From a virus: a stretch of 64,000 nucleotides of DNA. The notes beneath the pieces are model-generated. The model made no database searches and had not been told where the DNA came from. It was given only the letters and a program-made list of their open reading frames with translations. Positions 15,109 through 25,343 of this stretch are shown piece after piece. The stretch spans positions 1 through 64,000 of IMG/VR virus record IMGVR_UViG_3300028045_000013. One strand, written 5' to 3'. A program made the position numbers and the translations under genes. The first letter of the stretch is position 1, and every line of letters begins with the position of its first letter.

Positions 15109-17019
15109 ATGTCTGAATATGCCGTAAAGATAAAAATAGAAACAGAGCAAGATTTTGTCACTGAAGCAGAGAAGATCAATAACAAACTAGACAAGATGGA
15201 TGAGAAGTTTAGTAGGTTTGGAAATAACACTGCGAAGATAGACAAGAATGTAGCTAGACTGTCTAAAGGATTATCTAGACTAGCTCTTGTGGTTTTACCA
15301 TCTGTAGCATTAGGGTTAAGGAATGTAGTAACAGAAGGTGTAAAATTTGAACATGCCATTGCAGATTTAAGCGCATTAACAGGAATAGAAGGAAAAGGGT
15401 TAAAATCATTATCAGACCAATCAGAAAATCTTTCATTACAATTCGGTAGAACGGCAGATAGTATAGCGGTAGGAATGAAACGTATCGCTTCCAATAGATC
15501 TCAACTTATAGGAGTTGCAGGTGCCATTGAAGAAGTAGCAGAAAAAGCCACTATACTATCTGTCGCTACCGGAATGCCATTACTTAGAAGTTCAGATGTT
15601 CTTACAGCTACGATGAATCAGTTTAATCTAGCTCATAAGGATGTAGATAGAGTAATGAATGCTTTTGCTCAAGGTGCTAAGTTAGGAGCATTTGAAGTAG
15701 ATAGAGCGGCACAGGCATTCTCTAGATCAGGAGCAGCATTAAGACTAGCAGGCTTTTCATTCGAACAAGCTATGGCAGCAGTACAGGTAGGATCACAGTT
15801 GAACCTTACACCAGAAATGGTAGGAACACAAATGAAGACCATGATTCTACGTTTATCTTCACAGGATAATGTATTCAACCCACAATTGATGGGAGTAAAT
15901 AGAGCCTTAGAAAATATAAAACGTGCAAACCTTACTACTAGACAAGCCACAGCCTTATTTGGAATGGAATCTTTTCAGGTAGGAATGGCCCTTATAGAAA
16001 ACCTAGATTTATTCAAAAGGTGGACCAAAGAAGTAACAGGAACTAATAAAGCATATGATCAAGCTAATACCATGATGATGACAATGGGCTTTAGGTTCTC
16101 ATTACTAAAAACTAGATTACAGGATATAAAACGTGAATGGTTCTTTTCAGAAGGTGTATACAAAACACTATCTAGAATAGTAGATATAATGGATCACTTT
16201 TTGAAACAAGACACTATAATGGCTAGGTTCAATTGGGAACTAATAAAATTAACAGCAGGTTTAACAGCGTTCACATTAACTGTCTTTGGCCTTGTTAAAT
16301 TAACTGGTGCTATAGGGATTGTGACAGGGGCTTTATTTGGAGCCAAGGGATTATTCACATTACTAGCTGCTACTAAAATAGGGACATTCTTTGTAGGAAT
16401 TGGAGCAACACTCAAAGCAGTAGTAGGAACCATAGCAGCTGGGATGGGGATGAGTGCAGTGGCACTTGGTGCTTCTCTAGCTTTTATTGGTGTTTCATTG
16501 ATCGCTGGAATATCAGGAATCATACTTTCTTTTATAGAGACATGGGATTTATTATTTAATGCAGACACTATAGGAGGAGCTATAAGCATTTTCTTTAGAT
16601 CTATAGGATTTGGGATAACTAAGGGAATGGGAATGGTCTTAAAGATAGTAGAACCACTGATTGATAAGATAGGTGGGATCTTTAAGAAAGACTGGGAGAA
16701 AGGAAACTTAGCTGATAGATTTAATCAATGGGCAGTAGATGGATATTTCACACCAGAGGAACAAGCCCAGTTTACTTCTAAGACGAGAGACTTAAAAGCC
16801 AGTCTAGAAACTAGCTTCATAGCAGATCAAGGAATTGCTAAGCAAGTAGAAGATGGGACCTTGAAAGTAGAGTTTTCAGTAGATGCGAATGGAGCCCTTA
16901 TTCCAAAAGCTGTAGAAGTTCCTAAAAATGTGAGGGTTCTAAATAGTGGTGGAACCGGGTTTAACTTTGGTAGTGGAATGTATCCAGTGTATCAAGCTCC
17001 TGCTTTTGTAGGTGGTTAG
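15109..17019 (+). CDS. Tape measure protein
   Basis: The protein has 636 residues, so it predicts a fairly short contractile tail (very roughly 1.5 angstrom per residue, about 95 nm). It has an N-terminal coiled coil (residues 10-45), then the TP901-type PhageMin_Tail core with 'LSALTGIEGKGLKSLSDQ' and repeated helical 'GRTADSIAVGMKRI', 'AFSRSGAALRLAGFSFEQA' spans. A long Gly/Ala-rich hydrophobic region follows (about 380-500), suited to membrane passage during DNA injection. It follows the frameshifted chaperones directly. Confidence 0.92.
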   Translation: MSEYAVKIKIETEQDFVTEAEKINNKLDKMDEKFSRFGNNTAKIDKNVARLSKGLSRLALVVLPSVALGLRNVVTEGVKFEHAIADLSALTGIEGKGLKSLSDQSENLSLQFGRTADSIAVGMKRIASNRSQLIGVAGAIEEVAEKATILSVATGMPLLRSSDVLTATMNQFNLAHKDVDRVMNAFAQGAKLGAFEVDRAAQAFSRSGAALRLAGFSFEQAMAAVQVGSQLNLTPEMVGTQMKTMILRLSSQDNVFNPQLMGVNRALENIKRANLTTRQATALFGMESFQVGMALIENLDLFKRWTKEVTGTNKAYDQANTMMMTMGFRFSLLKTRLQDIKREWFFSEGVYKTLSRIVDIMDHFLKQDTIMARFNWELIKLTAGLTAFTLTVFGLVKLTGAIGIVTGALFGAKGLFTLLAATKIGTFFVGIGATLKAVVGTIAAGMGMSAVALGASLAFIGVSLIAGISGIILSFIETWDLLFNADTIGGAISIFFRSIGFGITKGMGMVLKIVEPLIDKIGGIFKKDWEKGNLADRFNQWAVDGYFTPEEQAQFTSKTRDLKASLETSFIADQGIAKQVEDGTLKVEFSVDANGALIPKAVEVPKNVRVLNSGGTGFNFGSGMYPVYQAPAFVGG

Positions 17020-17037
17020 TAGAAGGAGTATAGAAAA

Positions 17038-18564
17038 ATGGCCTTACCGAGAATATTAACAGGGATAATAGCAGAAGCTTCTAAACCTGTAGATGAACGT
17101 GTTCTAGAAGCACTTCTAAGAAAGGAGTCTTCTTATGGCAGTGTTCCTTTTGGTGTAGCTCATGCAACAATAGCATGTGGAAGGAAATTAAAAGTAGAGC
17201 AATACTTCCTACATAGAGATACTACAATATCTGGTTCTACAGGTATAATTTCTCAGGCAGCTGCGAATCTATCAAAAGAGGAACAGGACTTTTTAAAAAA
17301 GAAACTAGATGAAAGAAAGAAGAAGATAGCAGCTCAGAAAAAGAAGGTAGGGTTTAATACACCAGATGGAGTATCAGATGAACTAGACCCCGGAGAGGAT
17401 GTTCCTTCTATATTCGATCAAGGAGGAATTCCTAATAAAGTAACAGCCACTATATTCTTTGTAGATACTGTAGATACTGTAGCACACACTAGACAGTCCT
17501 ATGCTTTTCATAGGGACGCATTCCTATCTAAAGTAAATTCAGGAGGAGCCCACTTACTAAAACTCCCATCTTATAAACCCTTTCCAGCGATAGCAGGAGA
17601 ATGTAATATAACATGGAGAAATACAGCAGGTGGAATTGAGTATGCTGAGGTTACATTTTTTAGAAGTACAAAAAACCCTAATCTACTTACTACAGATACT
17701 GCATCTAAAGCTACAGTAACTGACTTTTATGAAACACTAGCTAAAGATGTAGCAGAGAGTCAACAAGAAATATTAGATGCTGTAGCTAATGATAGTGGAA
17801 CAATACCTAATGATGCTTCTTCTAGTTTTATAGGAAATGTAATTGATAAGATTAGTGAATTTGCAGACAAAGTATCTCAGATCAAATCAGCCATCTTACT
17901 AAAAGCAGGGGCTATCACAGGAACCATAGATGCTGTAATACAAGATGTAGAGAATATAACAAATGCAGTTTCTTCATTAATCCAATTGCCAGCAGATTTG
18001 GTAGGAAGTGTATTAAATAGTTATGCTTCGTTACTAGAGGCTATTGTAAGTCCTGTAGATGCTTTAAGAGATATGATTTCTAAGTTTAGTACTTTCTCTA
18101 GTACATTTGAAGGACTAACACAATCTGCTTTAGAGAGACTTAGATGGGACCAAAAAGATTGGTACTCTACTACTACCTCCCAATTACATATGAATGCTAG
18201 TTTTGGAGGGATGTTACAAGCAGCACAGGAAGTTCCATATGCTTCAGTAGAAGAAGCAGAAGAAGCATTAACCGAACTAGCAGATGCCTATGAAAAACTA
18301 AAGAGAGTTAGTAGTGCCTTTCCAGAATTCTCAGACTCTTTATATGCAGCTTCTAACATGTATGACCAAGCACGTAGGTACATACTAGAACAAGTTGTGT
18401 TTTTACCAGATGTAAGGGAAATTAAGTTTGGTACAGCTAATCCACTTATAGTAACTGCTTATGCTTTATATGGAGACATAGGTAGAGAAGAGGAATTAGC
18501 AACAAGGAATAATATCAAAAATAGATTAATTCCTCCTACAACTTTAGAGGTGTTAACAGAATGA
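17038..18564 (+). CDS. Tail/DNA circularisation protein (Mu gpN-like)
   Basis: The protein has 508 residues. 'KVTATIFFVDTV', 'YAFHRDAFLSKVNSGGAHLL' and 'FPAIAGECNITWRN' match the DNA_circ_N domain of Mu gpN-type baseplate hub proteins. Residues 240-340 are helical. A Lys-rich coiled coil (about 80-105) interrupts the N-terminal domain. The gene order gpN, gpP, gp45, gp46, gp47, gp48 is that of Mu. It overlaps the next gene by 4 bases (ATGA). Confidence 0.85.
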   Translation: MALPRILTGIIAEASKPVDERVLEALLRKESSYGSVPFGVAHATIACGRKLKVEQYFLHRDTTISGSTGIISQAAANLSKEEQDFLKKKLDERKKKIAAQKKKVGFNTPDGVSDELDPGEDVPSIFDQGGIPNKVTATIFFVDTVDTVAHTRQSYAFHRDAFLSKVNSGGAHLLKLPSYKPFPAIAGECNITWRNTAGGIEYAEVTFFRSTKNPNLLTTDTASKATVTDFYETLAKDVAESQQEILDAVANDSGTIPNDASSSFIGNVIDKISEFADKVSQIKSAILLKAGAITGTIDAVIQDVENITNAVSSLIQLPADLVGSVLNSYASLLEAIVSPVDALRDMISKFSTFSSTFEGLTQSALERLRWDQKDWYSTTTSQLHMNASFGGMLQAAQEVPYASVEEAEEALTELADAYEKLKRVSSAFPEFSDSLYAASNMYDQARRYILEQVVFLPDVREIKFGTANPLIVTAYALYGDIGREEELATRNNIKNRLIPPTTLEVLTE

Positions 18565-19544
18565 AACTGGAAGTAGATAATAAAACACTGGAAACATTTC
18601 AAACACTTAGATTTGAAACTAGTATAGCAGCCTTGGTAGATATACTTATATTTACCACTGCTATAATTTCTGAGATTAGAGTCAACGATGAAGTAGTACT
18701 TAGGAGTACAGGAGGTGTTTTATTATTTACTGGGAAAGTGGAGCATGTACAACCAATAGAGAATAAAGCCACCTGGACTTGTAGAAGCACAACTGGAATT
18801 CTTACAACTTCTGCTCCTATTACTGAAACAGGAGAATTCAAACAACTTACTTCTAAAGCACTCATTCAGAGAATTTGTAGTCCTTTTGGAGTTACTGTAG
18901 AAGGTGAAGACGGAATTCAAATCCCAAAGTATAATATAGAACTAGACAGACCTTGTAGTGAAGCCATAGCAGAGATATGTAAGTTTTCAGGACTTATAAC
19001 AACTCCTACACCTGAAGGCAATATAAAACTATTAAGGTATGGACCTGAACTTCCTAAGAAGGATGAGGTAGAACTTTACTTAACAGGTAACAATGCTAGG
19101 TTTGAGTTCGAGTGTGATTCCACAAACCAAGGTTCTTCCTACAATGTACTAGGACAAGGTTCCTTTAATAGTGGGGATCTTACACAATTAGAAGGTCAGC
19201 AGGATGGGACCTATCCATTCACAAAAAGAATGACTAGGATTTCTGATATGCTTTCTTCTAGGTTTACAGTGAGGAAGGAAGTTGAGTGGTTACACAGAGC
19301 TGGAGAAGCTAGTGTAGAATCTTTAAGAGCTTCTATATTCCCAATGACACTAGTAGAGAAAGGGAAATATGTTAATATAGATTCCCAATGGTGTAGGATC
19401 TATGATGGTGTAAGACTCATTGAGAGAGTTTTGTATGTATTAGATAAAAGCGTAACACCAAGTGTAGATACAACAGTCTTAGGATTAGTACTACCTATTA
19501 AATATGGTGGGCCTACAGTACTGACTACAGGATGGTTAAAATGA
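18561..19544 (+). CDS. Baseplate hub protein (Mu gpP-like)
   Basis: The protein has 327 residues. It corresponds to Mu gpP (gp44), related to T4 gp27, which forms the trimeric hub holding the spike. Position, size and features support this: an N-terminal beta domain, then 'LTSKALIQRICSPFGVTV' and 'AIAEICKFSGLI', the two helix-beta units typical of the hub LysM-like parts. It overlaps gpN-like upstream and gp45-like downstream by 4 bases each. Confidence 0.85.
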   Translation: MKLEVDNKTLETFQTLRFETSIAALVDILIFTTAIISEIRVNDEVVLRSTGGVLLFTGKVEHVQPIENKATWTCRSTTGILTTSAPITETGEFKQLTSKALIQRICSPFGVTVEGEDGIQIPKYNIELDRPCSEAIAEICKFSGLITTPTPEGNIKLLRYGPELPKKDEVELYLTGNNARFEFECDSTNQGSSYNVLGQGSFNSGDLTQLEGQQDGTYPFTKRMTRISDMLSSRFTVRKEVEWLHRAGEASVESLRASIFPMTLVEKGKYVNIDSQWCRIYDGVRLIERVLYVLDKSVTPSVDTTVLGLVLPIKYGGPTVLTTGWLK

Positions 19545-20041
19545 AGAAGTTAAAGAATGCAGCAGCAAGATGTATTGTGAAGTTATTAAATAGTTCTGAT
19601 GAGTTTTCATTTACATGCCTTAGTGGTGAAAACATTACTGGTGTAGAACATTTACAGGAATTTGGATTTGCTAGTAGAAAACCTAGTGATTCAGATGCTA
19701 ATGGAATAGCTTTATTCTATGGAGGAGATAAAGGTAATGCTTCTTTATTAGTATTAGAAGTTCCTGCATTTAAACCAGACTTGGATGATGGGGAAGCTGC
19801 ATTATTTAACGCCTTCTCTGCTATAGTTAAATTAGCATCTAATGGAAATGTAGAACTAAATGGAACTGGTAATTTAGGGTTAGTAAAAATAACTGAATTA
19901 ACAGCTAAGTTGAATGCTCATATAACAGAGTATAATACTCATATGCATCCTACAGCTGCATTAGGATCTCCTTCAGTTCCTAGTGTACCGGGAACAGTAT
20001 TTGTAGCCAGTGATTATGAAAACACAAAGGTGGTGCACTAA
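19541..20041 (+). CDS. Baseplate spike protein (Mu gp45-like)
   Basis: The protein has 166 residues from ATG 19541, chosen because it makes an ATGA overlap with the hub gene; the ATG nine bases upstream has poor spacing. It has an OB-like N-terminal domain, then 'GNVELNGTGNLGLVKI' beta-helix and near the end 'YNTHMHPTAA'. The HxH pair is the iron-binding motif seen at the tip of Mu gp45/P2 gpV-type spikes. It pierces the outer membrane, which fits a Gram-negative host. Confidence 0.85.
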   Translation: MKKLKNAAARCIVKLLNSSDEFSFTCLSGENITGVEHLQEFGFASRKPSDSDANGIALFYGGDKGNASLLVLEVPAFKPDLDDGEAALFNAFSAIVKLASNGNVELNGTGNLGLVKITELTAKLNAHITEYNTHMHPTAALGSPSVPSVPGTVFVASDYENTKVVH

Positions 20042-20526
20042 TGCCCGGAGATATTTCTTTTATACAGAGAGAAGGGGCTTCCTTCTGTGACATACTTATA
20101 GAGGATAATGATATTAGAAGAGGTGACACACTAGCTTCTGCTATAAGTATATTATTAATGACAGACAGAAGAGTCACACTAGAAGAATTAGACGATGCTA
20201 ATATGGATACTGATATTTTCCCAGCCGATAGAAAAGGATGGTGGGGGGATGCTCTCAGAGAACAAAACATAGGATCTAAAATGTGGCTGTCCACTAGTAA
20301 GAAGAGAACGGACAAAACATTAAGGGAACATAGTGAATATGCAGATGAAGCATTACAACCATTACTAGATTCAGGTGTAGTAAAGAAAGTGTTTGTTCTA
20401 GTAGAATGGACAGATGAAGCCAATGGTGTTATGGACATGCGTATTTTATGTGAACGTCCAGACAATACAGCTACGACTGTAAGGTTCAATTTTATATGGA
20501 GTGAAATAGAGAGTAATGGCTTATAA
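20041..20526 (+). CDS. Baseplate wedge protein (gp46 family)
   Basis: The protein has 161 residues. 'LASAISILLMTDRRVTLEEL', 'DRKGWWGDAL' and 'GSKMWLSTSKKRTDKTLRE' are the conserved signature of Phage_GP46 (Mu gp46, the gp25/GpW-like baseplate wedge). It starts on the stop of the spike gene (TAATG) and overlaps the gp47-like gene by 11 bases. Confidence 0.9.
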   Translation: MPGDISFIQREGASFCDILIEDNDIRRGDTLASAISILLMTDRRVTLEELDDANMDTDIFPADRKGWWGDALREQNIGSKMWLSTSKKRTDKTLREHSEYADEALQPLLDSGVVKKVFVLVEWTDEANGVMDMRILCERPDNTATTVRFNFIWSEIESNGL

Positions 20527-21601
20527 TAAATCAAGTATAGAAACTCTTACAGAAAGAGCCAAACAGAGCCTTGCTGAAGAAATGAATTTAAATGCCGATC
20601 TTATAGAAGAAGGCTCACTGACACTTATAGTCTCAAAAGTACTAGGAGGTATGTTCTCAGAACTGTATTCTACTGTAGAGTATAAAACGGATCAAGCCTT
20701 ACCCAATAGAGCAGCTGAGGAAGGTTTACGAGAATGGGGATCAGTAAAGGATATAGACTATCTAACTTCTAGGGTGGCTACAGGAAGCATTGATGTTTTA
20801 GGAACTAATGGTTCTACTATAGCAGCAGGACTACAATTGACTTATACAGATGGAACTGAGTATGAAGTTACTACACTAGCAACAATAGCAGGAGGAACAG
20901 CAAGTGTGGCTGTTACTTCTGTTACAGGTGGGGAAGATAAGAATAGAGAGAATGGGGATATCCTTACTTTCATTTCTACTCCAGCGGGAGTGGCTGACAC
21001 TGGTGCTGTAGATTCTAGTGGATTAACTGGCGGGACTGATGCTTATACATTAGCAGAATATAAAGCCCGTCTACTAGATGAATTTGCTAAACCTGCTAGA
21101 GGAGGTAGTAAAGCGGACTACATTAGATGGACTCAAGAAGTCATAGCTGCTACAGAAGTATACCCTTATAGCTTTGCTTCATGGCCAGCAGTGATAGCAG
21201 AAGGTGATGTGGAAATCTATTTTGTCATGTATGATGATGATCATGCTAACGGAATTCCTACAGCACCAGAAAGAGCAGCTGTATTAGCTTATATAGATGA
21301 TGATCGTAAACCAGAAGGAATGGGAACATTAACAGTACCAGCTCTAACAGAACAAACAGTAGCAATGAGTATTAAATTAGAACCTAATAATGCAGATACT
21401 GAAGCAGCTGTAACATCTAATTTAGAAAAACTATTTCAAAGTACTGCTCCGGGAGACACACTGACTACAGGGAAGATCAACAGAGCTATAAGTGATGCCG
21501 AAGGTGTAGAAGACTTTGAGTTAACATCTACTGGAACGTTAGCAGCTACAGGTAGGGATTACTTACTTACTGTAGGAGTTCTAACTATAACCACATTGTA
21601 G
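20516..21601 (+). CDS. Baseplate J-like protein (Mu gp47-like)
   Basis: The protein has 361 residues. 'NLNADLIEEGSLTLIVSKVL' with 'ALPNRAAEEGLREWG' is the baseplate J N-terminal signature. 'GGTDAYTLAEYKARLLDEF' and 'GGSKADYIRW' mark the central domain, and a C-terminal beta domain follows. It links wedge and hub to the fibre network (T4 gp6 counterpart). It overlaps gp46-like upstream. Confidence 0.92.
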   Translation: MAYNKSSIETLTERAKQSLAEEMNLNADLIEEGSLTLIVSKVLGGMFSELYSTVEYKTDQALPNRAAEEGLREWGSVKDIDYLTSRVATGSIDVLGTNGSTIAAGLQLTYTDGTEYEVTTLATIAGGTASVAVTSVTGGEDKNRENGDILTFISTPAGVADTGAVDSSGLTGGTDAYTLAEYKARLLDEFAKPARGGSKADYIRWTQEVIAATEVYPYSFASWPAVIAEGDVEIYFVMYDDDHANGIPTAPERAAVLAYIDDDRKPEGMGTLTVPALTEQTVAMSIKLEPNNADTEAAVTSNLEKLFQSTAPGDTLTTGKINRAISDAEGVEDFELTSTGTLAATGRDYLLTVGVLTITTL

Positions 21602-21610
21602 GGAGTATTT

Positions 21611-22318
21611 ATGAATCCTGTATATGATGCCTCTACAGGGGCTTTAGAAGTAACAACAGAATCAGTGATATGGGATGATAACTTTATATGGGATGATAGA
21701 CTCATATGGAGAGATACTATAGAACCTAGTCCTACTGGAGTCACATTAGGATTTGAGGATGGAGCAGGGATCTATGTAACGCCTTCATTTCCTCTAGGAC
21801 TAGCAATATATAGGTTACTACCATCTGGACAAGCATGGCCTCCTGAAGAAGAAGATTCTGATCTTAGGAAACTAATCTTTGGAATAGCTAGAACAGCAGA
21901 AGCTTTTCTAATAGATTTAGATGATATAATGAAACAGTACTACCCCGGAAATATAGGAATATTTCTAGAAGACTGGGAAGAAGTTCTAGGTTTAACTAGT
22001 ATTGTAATAGAACTGCAACTGACCTATGAAGCCAGAGTGAATGTAGTAAAAGCCATGTTTAATGTATCCGAATATAGCACTGGAGAATTCTTAGAAGTTA
22101 TAGCTGCTATTTTTGGATATGATATTACAGTTACACATGATCCTGTAACAGATCCTTTTGAAATAGTAATAACAATGAATGATGTAGATGATCCAGTATA
22201 TAGAACAGGACGTTCAAGAGCAGGGGATAGATTAGGAGAAAGTGGAGCTAGTGATCTATTGGAATCTATACTAGAAAGATTTAGACAGGAACACACATAT
22301 TTTGTGTTCATAACATAA
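21611..22318 (+). CDS. Baseplate protein (Mu gp48-like, DUF2313) with WDD-rich N-terminus
   Basis: The protein has 235 residues. 'LAIYRLLPSGQAWPPEEEDS' and 'DDIMKQYYPGNIGIFLEDWE' are the DUF2313/YmfQ (Mu gp48) signature; these proteins connect the baseplate with tail fibres. The first ~45 residues are additional and carry 'VIWDDNFIWDDRLIWRD', echoing the 'VWDD' repeats at the C-terminus of the tail terminator candidate (11853-12545). Confidence 0.88.
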   Translation: MNPVYDASTGALEVTTESVIWDDNFIWDDRLIWRDTIEPSPTGVTLGFEDGAGIYVTPSFPLGLAIYRLLPSGQAWPPEEEDSDLRKLIFGIARTAEAFLIDLDDIMKQYYPGNIGIFLEDWEEVLGLTSIVIELQLTYEARVNVVKAMFNVSEYSTGEFLEVIAAIFGYDITVTHDPVTDPFEIVITMNDVDDPVYRTGRSRAGDRLGESGASDLLESILERFRQEHTYFVFIT

Positions 22319-22331
22319 AAAGGCGTTTGTA

Positions 22332-23507
22332 ATGAAAACAACCTTAGAGGTACATGTTGCTTTCAAGAACCAAAGAGGAAGCAAACTAGAAATGCCCAAC
22401 CTGATTAATGATGGTGGGTTGGATATGCTAGCTGATGATTATGTAGCTAACATATTTAAGTATATACAAACAGGGGATGGAACTAGGATAAATAAACGTA
22501 CATCTACTACAACCTATATTTATGTGAATAGTAGCAGTATCGTAGAAGCTACAGCGGATTTCTTTTTAGAAGCAGATGTAGGAAGAGTATTACGTTATGG
22601 GATAGCACAAGAGTATATGGGTGAGATAGAAGCTTATATCAATCCTAAGCGTGTTAGAATCAAGAGACTGCATGATGATAGTGTCATTTTAGGTAAACCA
22701 TCATACCCGCAGGTTCTATACGTAGAAGAAACCGATCTAGATAACCCTCTGGATATCACAAGTATATGTGAAGCCAATGAGAATGGCAGTACAGTTGAAA
22801 CAGATCCTTCTAATCTAGAGTACATACTCATAAAAGATAAACGTACATTTGATTTAGGAACTGTAGCTGGTTCAGCTTTTACAAGGACTGAGTTTGGTTG
22901 GGGGCCTACTAATTCTATAGGAAGTGATGTTTTTGGAAGGATCTATTATCCAGCAGGAGTAACATGGAATATAGGAGAGGATGTACTTATTGAAGTTACT
23001 GTTATTAGGAAGTTTAATACTAGTGACTTCAATGGTAAGAGAAGTCCTATAGCTGGGATCGATGCTTATTGTGGTTATAGTTGTTTATTGAATTATACAG
23101 ACATCCAATCTACTGCTTTTAGATCTACAATACAAGCTACTGATGGGGCTTCAGTAATAGGAGCAGATGCAGACAGTTCTATGTTTGAAGGAGTCTTAAC
23201 AGATGGAGTAGGAAAATTTATACTATCTGAAGACAGTACTTCACTACTTCTAGAAAACTCCACACAAAATGGAGGGAGAAGCTTAACAGCAGACTGGACT
23301 ACTCTACCATATCGTGCAGGTACATTTGAGAAAAGACTTTTAGTTACTACTGAAGTGGATACTGGATGGCGTTCTAAAAAGTGGCGTAGTATTTTAATAC
23401 TCGTAGGAGATACCTATGTACAGTATAAGTTACTATGGAATTCTAATGTAGTCTTTAATGGTGTTTTGGAAAATATCTCATTTCTAGTAAAATGGGGAAG
23501 GGGATAA
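22332..23507 (+). CDS. Tail-fibre-region structural protein
   Basis: The protein has 391 residues and no recognised family. It is beta-strand rich with few cysteines. 'NLINDGGLDMLADDY' at the N-terminus is reminiscent of fibre or baseplate-attached proteins that follow gp48. It lies between gp48-like and the paired fibre genes, so it is probably the first component of the fibre assembly. Two bases separate its stop from the next start. Confidence 0.6.
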   Translation: MKTTLEVHVAFKNQRGSKLEMPNLINDGGLDMLADDYVANIFKYIQTGDGTRINKRTSTTTYIYVNSSSIVEATADFFLEADVGRVLRYGIAQEYMGEIEAYINPKRVRIKRLHDDSVILGKPSYPQVLYVEETDLDNPLDITSICEANENGSTVETDPSNLEYILIKDKRTFDLGTVAGSAFTRTEFGWGPTNSIGSDVFGRIYYPAGVTWNIGEDVLIEVTVIRKFNTSDFNGKRSPIAGIDAYCGYSCLLNYTDIQSTAFRSTIQATDGASVIGADADSSMFEGVLTDGVGKFILSEDSTSLLLENSTQNGGRSLTADWTTLPYRAGTFEKRLLVTTEVDTGWRSKKWRSILILVGDTYVQYKLLWNSNVVFNGVLENISFLVKWGRG

Positions 23508-23508
23508 A

Positions 23509-24186
23509 ATGTATTGGATAGACACAAGTGATGCTGTAAGTGTAGAACCTGCAAAAATCCCTACACAATCTACAGAAATGAAATATCACGAATCTACAGC
23601 GGGAACACTGAGGACAGTGACACCAGCATGGGTTCTTAATTCTATACAGAAGGAACTACTAGGAATAGTAAGGGCAGGCTTACTAACTCCTGACAAAGCA
23701 GATGACACTCAAGTTGGAGATGCACTAGTAGCTTATACAACACTTCGAATAGGAGAGCTGCAAGCTTTGTACAAAGTGCCTCAGTATATCATACGTCCTT
23801 TTAGAAACTTCACAGCTTTTGATGCTCCAGATCCAGTTGGGATGGAGTACTATCCTTCTTATGGTTCTATATATAGACCTAAGATGTTGCAACCTTTAGC
23901 TAATGCAGATGGGGAATACGCTACTTTAAATATAAGAGTAGTGAATGCAGTTACTAGGAGAATCACAGTAACAGTAACAGGAGGGAGTTATGTTGTTGTT
24001 GCTATCTTTATGAATGGGTATGTAAGGCAAATAGCGGACACCACTGTTACTTTTGATATTCACTTTCCTGTAGGAGACCACCAGTTAAAAATAGTAGAGC
24101 AGACTTACAGTTATGGATATGATTACAGTTATCACTTTATTCCAGAAGTTCCCATTATAGATAATGTTAATATTTTTGCTAGGTAA
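23509..24186 (+). CDS. Tail fibre protein, paralogue 1
   Basis: The protein has 225 residues. The N-terminus (MYWIDTSDAVSVEP, 'AWVLNSIQKELLGIV', 'TPDKADDTQVGDAL') is the fibre-attachment domain seen in many phage tail fibres. It is shared with the next gene, whose start MYWIDTASATTPEP and 'TPDKADDTQV' are nearly identical. The C-terminal ~140 residues are beta-rich and differ between the two. This is a tandem duplication with diverged tips. Confidence 0.75.
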   Translation: MYWIDTSDAVSVEPAKIPTQSTEMKYHESTAGTLRTVTPAWVLNSIQKELLGIVRAGLLTPDKADDTQVGDALVAYTTLRIGELQALYKVPQYIIRPFRNFTAFDAPDPVGMEYYPSYGSIYRPKMLQPLANADGEYATLNIRVVNAVTRRITVTVTGGSYVVVAIFMNGYVRQIADTTVTFDIHFPVGDHQLKIVEQTYSYGYDYSYHFIPEVPIIDNVNIFAR

Positions 24187-24203
24187 GAAAGGAGATTTTT
24201 AAA

Positions 24204-24869
24204 ATGTATTGGATAGACACAGCTTCCGCTACAACACCAGAACCTACAAGACCAGCTGTAGTATCAGGAACTGAAAAGTTTTTTACAGACTCTGGAACAG
24301 GTACTATACTACCTGATTGGTGGCTTAACATGCTACAAAAAGAATTACTTAATGTCCTAACAGAAGGTGGTGTAACTCCTGATAAAGCAGATGACACCCA
24401 AGTAATAACCGCCATAAATAATATAATAACAGCTGGGATAACAGCAGACTCTGAACTTTATAGATCTCCTTACTATACTATACAAGGAACTTCAAGTGTA
24501 AGTACTACACCAGTACCAGCTGACTTTTCATCAGAATCAGTTTCAGACTATGCCTTTTCTTATGGAGCTTTCTATGAAGCTAATGGGACACAAGTAGGAA
24601 CACATACAATGTATAGTATGACCTTAGATATTACTACTGGGATTACTATAACTTATGACTACAATGCAGATGATACTATGTATATCTATGTAGATGGGGT
24701 TTTAGAGAAAACACATTCAGGAAGTGGGTCTGATAGTGTTTCTATTATAGCAGGAAGTACAAGGCTATTACAGATAATAAGAAAGACAGCTAGCGGAACT
24801 GCTTATGTTGTCTTTGATCCAGATGCTGTTATAGTAGATCAGACAAATGTATTTTTTGTAACCCCATAA
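24204..24869 (+). CDS. Tail fibre protein, paralogue 2
   Basis: The protein has 221 residues. It shares residues 1-80 with the preceding protein, including MYWIDT, 'WWLNMLQKELLNVL' and 'TPDKADDTQV'. The rest is a Ser/Thr/Tyr-rich beta domain with 'ITITYDYNADDTMYIYVDGV' character, likely a surface-binding module. AAGGAGATTTTTAAA precedes the start. Confidence 0.75.
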   Translation: MYWIDTASATTPEPTRPAVVSGTEKFFTDSGTGTILPDWWLNMLQKELLNVLTEGGVTPDKADDTQVITAINNIITAGITADSELYRSPYYTIQGTSSVSTTPVPADFSSESVSDYAFSYGAFYEANGTQVGTHTMYSMTLDITTGITITYDYNADDTMYIYVDGVLEKTHSGSGSDSVSIIAGSTRLLQIIRKTASGTAYVVFDPDAVIVDQTNVFFVTP

Positions 24870-24894
24870 GAAAAGTAAGAAAAAGGAACTAGAT

Positions 24895-25323
24895 ATGAAA
24901 GGCAGAAAAATCAAACCTGTAGAAGTAGGCTACATAACATCAGCATTTGGGATAGTAGCTACCACAAGTTTTGCAGGAGCGTTGTTAAGTGATGATGGAT
25001 TAGCAGTACAGAAAGAATTAGCAAAAGGGGATAGTCAAACTATTCTTTCTATATTTACTGTACTTCTCATTTGTTGTAGTATTCTCCTCTTCCGTCAATT
25101 AATGAAAACCATCACAGAGAATAAACAGGAAAGAGATGTTAGGGAAGCAAAGTACTATGCTGCACTAGAAGAGATGAGAGTAACACTACAAGCTAATGGG
25201 ACACTGGTACGAGAAACAGCACAAGCATTTAGAGTATTTACAGATAAAATGGATGATGTATCTAAAGAGATGCAGAAATGCCATGACAGTCAAATTAAAA
25301 TGAATGCTTTAAGTAAGATATAA
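24895..25323 (+). CDS. Two-TM membrane protein, holin candidate
   Basis: The protein has 142 residues. Two hydrophobic segments, about residues 12-31 ('YITSAFGIVATTSFAGALL') and 47-66 ('ILSIFTVLLICCSILLF'), are followed by a charged coiled-coil cytoplasmic tail (70-135). Topology, size and location in the late region fit a holin or a membrane anchor of the lysis set, though the lysis enzyme is 3.5 kb downstream. No family match can be claimed. Confidence 0.5.
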   Translation: MKGRKIKPVEVGYITSAFGIVATTSFAGALLSDDGLAVQKELAKGDSQTILSIFTVLLICCSILLFRQLMKTITENKQERDVREAKYYAALEEMRVTLQANGTLVRETAQAFRVFTDKMDDVSKEMQKCHDSQIKMNALSKI

Positions 25324-25343
25324 TATAAAAATGGAGAAGGATT